The translations under genes were made by a program, and so were the position numbers. Under the pieces are notes generated by a model, which worked only from the letters and a program-made list of their open reading frames with translations, was not told where the DNA came from and searched no databases. DNA of 6,973 bases from Pseudoselenomonas ruminantium (lineage in GTDB: Bacteria > Bacillota > Negativicutes > Selenomonadales > Selenomonadaceae), in NCBI GenBank assembly GCA_002373045.1, contig DFHU01000014.1, forward strand, positions 1 through 6,973, written 5' to 3'. Every line of letters starts with the position of its first letter. Position 1 is the stretch's first letter. Positions 5,614 to 6,973 of this stretch are shown one piece after another.

Positions 5614-6933
5614 ATGTTTTTTCTCTTGGCTTTGGCTTTGGTTCTTTTACAACTTACGGGGGTATGGCTGCGCTATCTTCCGTTTGCAGATACAGTTTCC
5701 AAGCGCCAACGGCGCAATTTGCAGCGCTGGACGGCAGGCTGGGGGATAATCGCGTTCTTAAGCTATGCAGCGGTTATGACGGTATATGACGGGGATGTCT
5801 TGCGGTTTAAGCTGTTGGTGGCTTTTGGCTGGGTTCCTTTTTTCTTGATTTCGTATTATTGTATTCCGCGCGGCTTTGTGCAGCATTTGTTTGTTTTGGG
5901 CATGCAGAGTCTTTTTGCGATACTCCTGCATACGGCCAGTGGCTTTGTCGTGGGCATGGTATTGCCGTTTGATTATGGTGAGCTTATTCATATGCTGACC
6001 CTTAATACCTGTTATCTGCTGCTGTTTCTGCTGTTGATTCCTTTGGAACGGCGCTTGTTCTGTAAGCTGGTGCCTGTTCAGCGCTTTTTTCAATACCGTC
6101 ATCTCGGGCTGTATATCGCATTGATGCCTCTGGTGGTTTTGTTTTCTTATGCCTTGCCCATGCTTGATTCACAGCTTTATCACAGCATGCCTGAGCGGAT
6201 TGGGCGCTTGGCTTTGCCCATTTTCTTTTTTCTGATCTTTCGTCTGGTGATTACGACTGCTCATCATATGTCAGAGCATACAGCCGAAGTCAATCGTAAC
6301 AATCTGTTGGCACAGCAGCTTTATTCCCTAAGAGAGTATACGCGTCTTACCGAGGAAAAGCGTCAGACCTTGCGTGTCCTGCGTCATGATATGCGCCATT
6401 ATAACCGGTTGCTCGGAACATTGCTGGATAGTGGACGCATTCAGGAGGCAAAACAGCTGGTGGATAAATATACGGCTGAGATTGAACACACGACAATGCA
6501 GGAATTCTGCGCCAATGACCTGATTAATGCAACGCTATCTATCTATCATTATCATTTGGGTAATTTGGAAATTCCTTTTCAGCAGAAAGTAAATCTGCCA
6601 CGGGAAATGGCCGGTATGGACATGGATGTGGCCATCGTCCTGTCCAATCTGTTGGAAAATGCTCTGCATGCCAGCATGAAACAGCCGGTCACAGACCGTA
6701 CCGTCAAGGTTTCGGCGCAATTTGATGCCGGACAGTATGTGCTGTCGGTAGCCAATCGGTTCCGGGAACAGCTGCGCATTGACAGTGAAGGGCTGCCTTA
6801 TAGTGATGAACCGGGACACGGTACGGGCATGATATCGCTGCGTGCTTTTGTCCGCAAGTATAATGCGCAATGTGACCTGCGCCAGCAGGATGGCTGGGTT
6901 ACCGTTATGCTTTATTGGCATGGGGAAAAATAA
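5614..6933 (+). CDS. Polytopic GHKL sensor histidine kinase (AgrC/VirS type)
   Basis: Membrane kinase of 439 residues, partner of the LytTR regulator just upstream. Seen: six or seven hydrophobic segments (about 1-20, 41-58, 64-82, 88-117, 124-145, 163-182, 195-215), a coiled stretch (about 220-255), the phospho-acceptor block LRHDMRHYN with His258, an N-box SNLLENALHA (344-353, N349) and a single glycine box GHGTGMISLR (401-410). The classical DxGxG box is missing, as is usual in this kinase class. The ATG at 5614 is chosen because GAGG at 5602-5605, overlapping the regulator's stop, lies eight bases before it and the protein then begins directly with a membrane helix. The in-frame ATG at 5524 would add 30 residues, overlap the regulator by 80 bases and put polar sequence first. 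Relatives sense peptides or membrane signals; no peptide precursor or AgrB-like gene is visible, so the signal is unknown. Confidence 0.93.
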   Translation: MFFLLALALVLLQLTGVWLRYLPFADTVSKRQRRNLQRWTAGWGIIAFLSYAAVMTVYDGDVLRFKLLVAFGWVPFFLISYYCIPRGFVQHLFVLGMQSLFAILLHTASGFVVGMVLPFDYGELIHMLTLNTCYLLLFLLLIPLERRLFCKLVPVQRFFQYRHLGLYIALMPLVVLFSYALPMLDSQLYHSMPERIGRLALPIFFFLIFRLVITTAHHMSEHTAEVNRNNLLAQQLYSLREYTRLTEEKRQTLRVLRHDMRHYNRLLGTLLDSGRIQEAKQLVDKYTAEIEHTTMQEFCANDLINATLSIYHYHLGNLEIPFQQKVNLPREMAGMDMDVAIVLSNLLENALHASMKQPVTDRTVKVSAQFDAGQYVLSVANRFREQLRIDSEGLPYSDEPGHGTGMISLRAFVRKYNAQCDLRQQDGWVTVMLYWHGEK

Positions 6934-6973
6934 TCTTGACATAAGTCCCAATCCCGTTTTCGACAGTTAAATA
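6934..6973 (+). other. Downstream intergenic tail with LytTR-like nonamer
   Basis: These 40 bases after the kinase stop hold a TTGACA (6936-6941) without a -10 at normal spacing, and ACAGTTAAA (6963-6971), one base from the AgrA-type nonamer ACAGTTAAG. No hairpin, no T-run and no start codon with a ribosome site is visible, so the right operon may continue or a new regulated unit may begin outside the window. Confidence 0.25.

Noticed and set aside
6936..6972. Standard promoter with TTGACA and TTAAAT
   Set aside because: The spacing between the two hexamers is 25 bases, too long for a normal sigma-70-type promoter, and no better -10 is in range.

Overview
The window holds two complete signal-transduction modules facing away from each other across a 153-base control region, with no metabolic, mobile or RNA genes. 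The strong purine-rich ribosome binding sites, GTG and TTG starts and moderate GC point to a Firmicute. The mix of an exported BMP-family binding protein, a large hybrid kinase and an HD-GYP regulator fits a Gram-negative Firmicute such as Selenomonas or a relative (Negativicutes). That assignment is inference from gene style, not from a marker gene.

Left module (minus strand, 4721 down to 27): three overlapping genes read as one operon. In transcription order they are a response regulator with an HD-GYP cyclic-di-GMP phosphodiesterase domain, a membrane-anchored BMP-family (Med/PnrA-like) solute-binding protein, and a hybrid histidine kinase with an extracytoplasmic sensor region, HisKA/HATPase, receiver and C-terminal HPt. 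The overlaps are 4 and 8 bases, and no transporter permease or ATPase gene is present. The likely reading is a ligand-sensing phosphorelay: the binding protein captures a small molecule (purine or nucleoside is the family precedent), reports it to the kinase in a LuxP/LuxQ-like way, and phosphate passes His-Asp-His to the HD-GYP regulator, changing cyclic-di-GMP breakdown. All residues needed for the four-step relay are visible.

Control region (4722-4874): two exact 16-base direct repeats at a 20-base period, about two helix turns, sit between the divergent starts and overlap candidate promoters in both directions. A 14-base perfect palindrome lies at the expected -10/+1 region of the leftward promoter. 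On the minus strand the repeat core resembles the VirR-type site bound by LytTR regulators, so the LytTR regulator encoded next door is the leading candidate to bind it, to control itself and possibly the cyclic-di-GMP operon.

Right module (plus strand, 4875-6933): a LytTR response regulator followed after 10 bases by a polytopic GHKL histidine kinase of the AgrC/VirS type. No peptide precursor or processing gene is visible. The last 40 bases hold a LytTR-like nonamer but no terminator and no gene start. The first 26 bases hold one arm of what may be the shared terminator at the end of the left operon.
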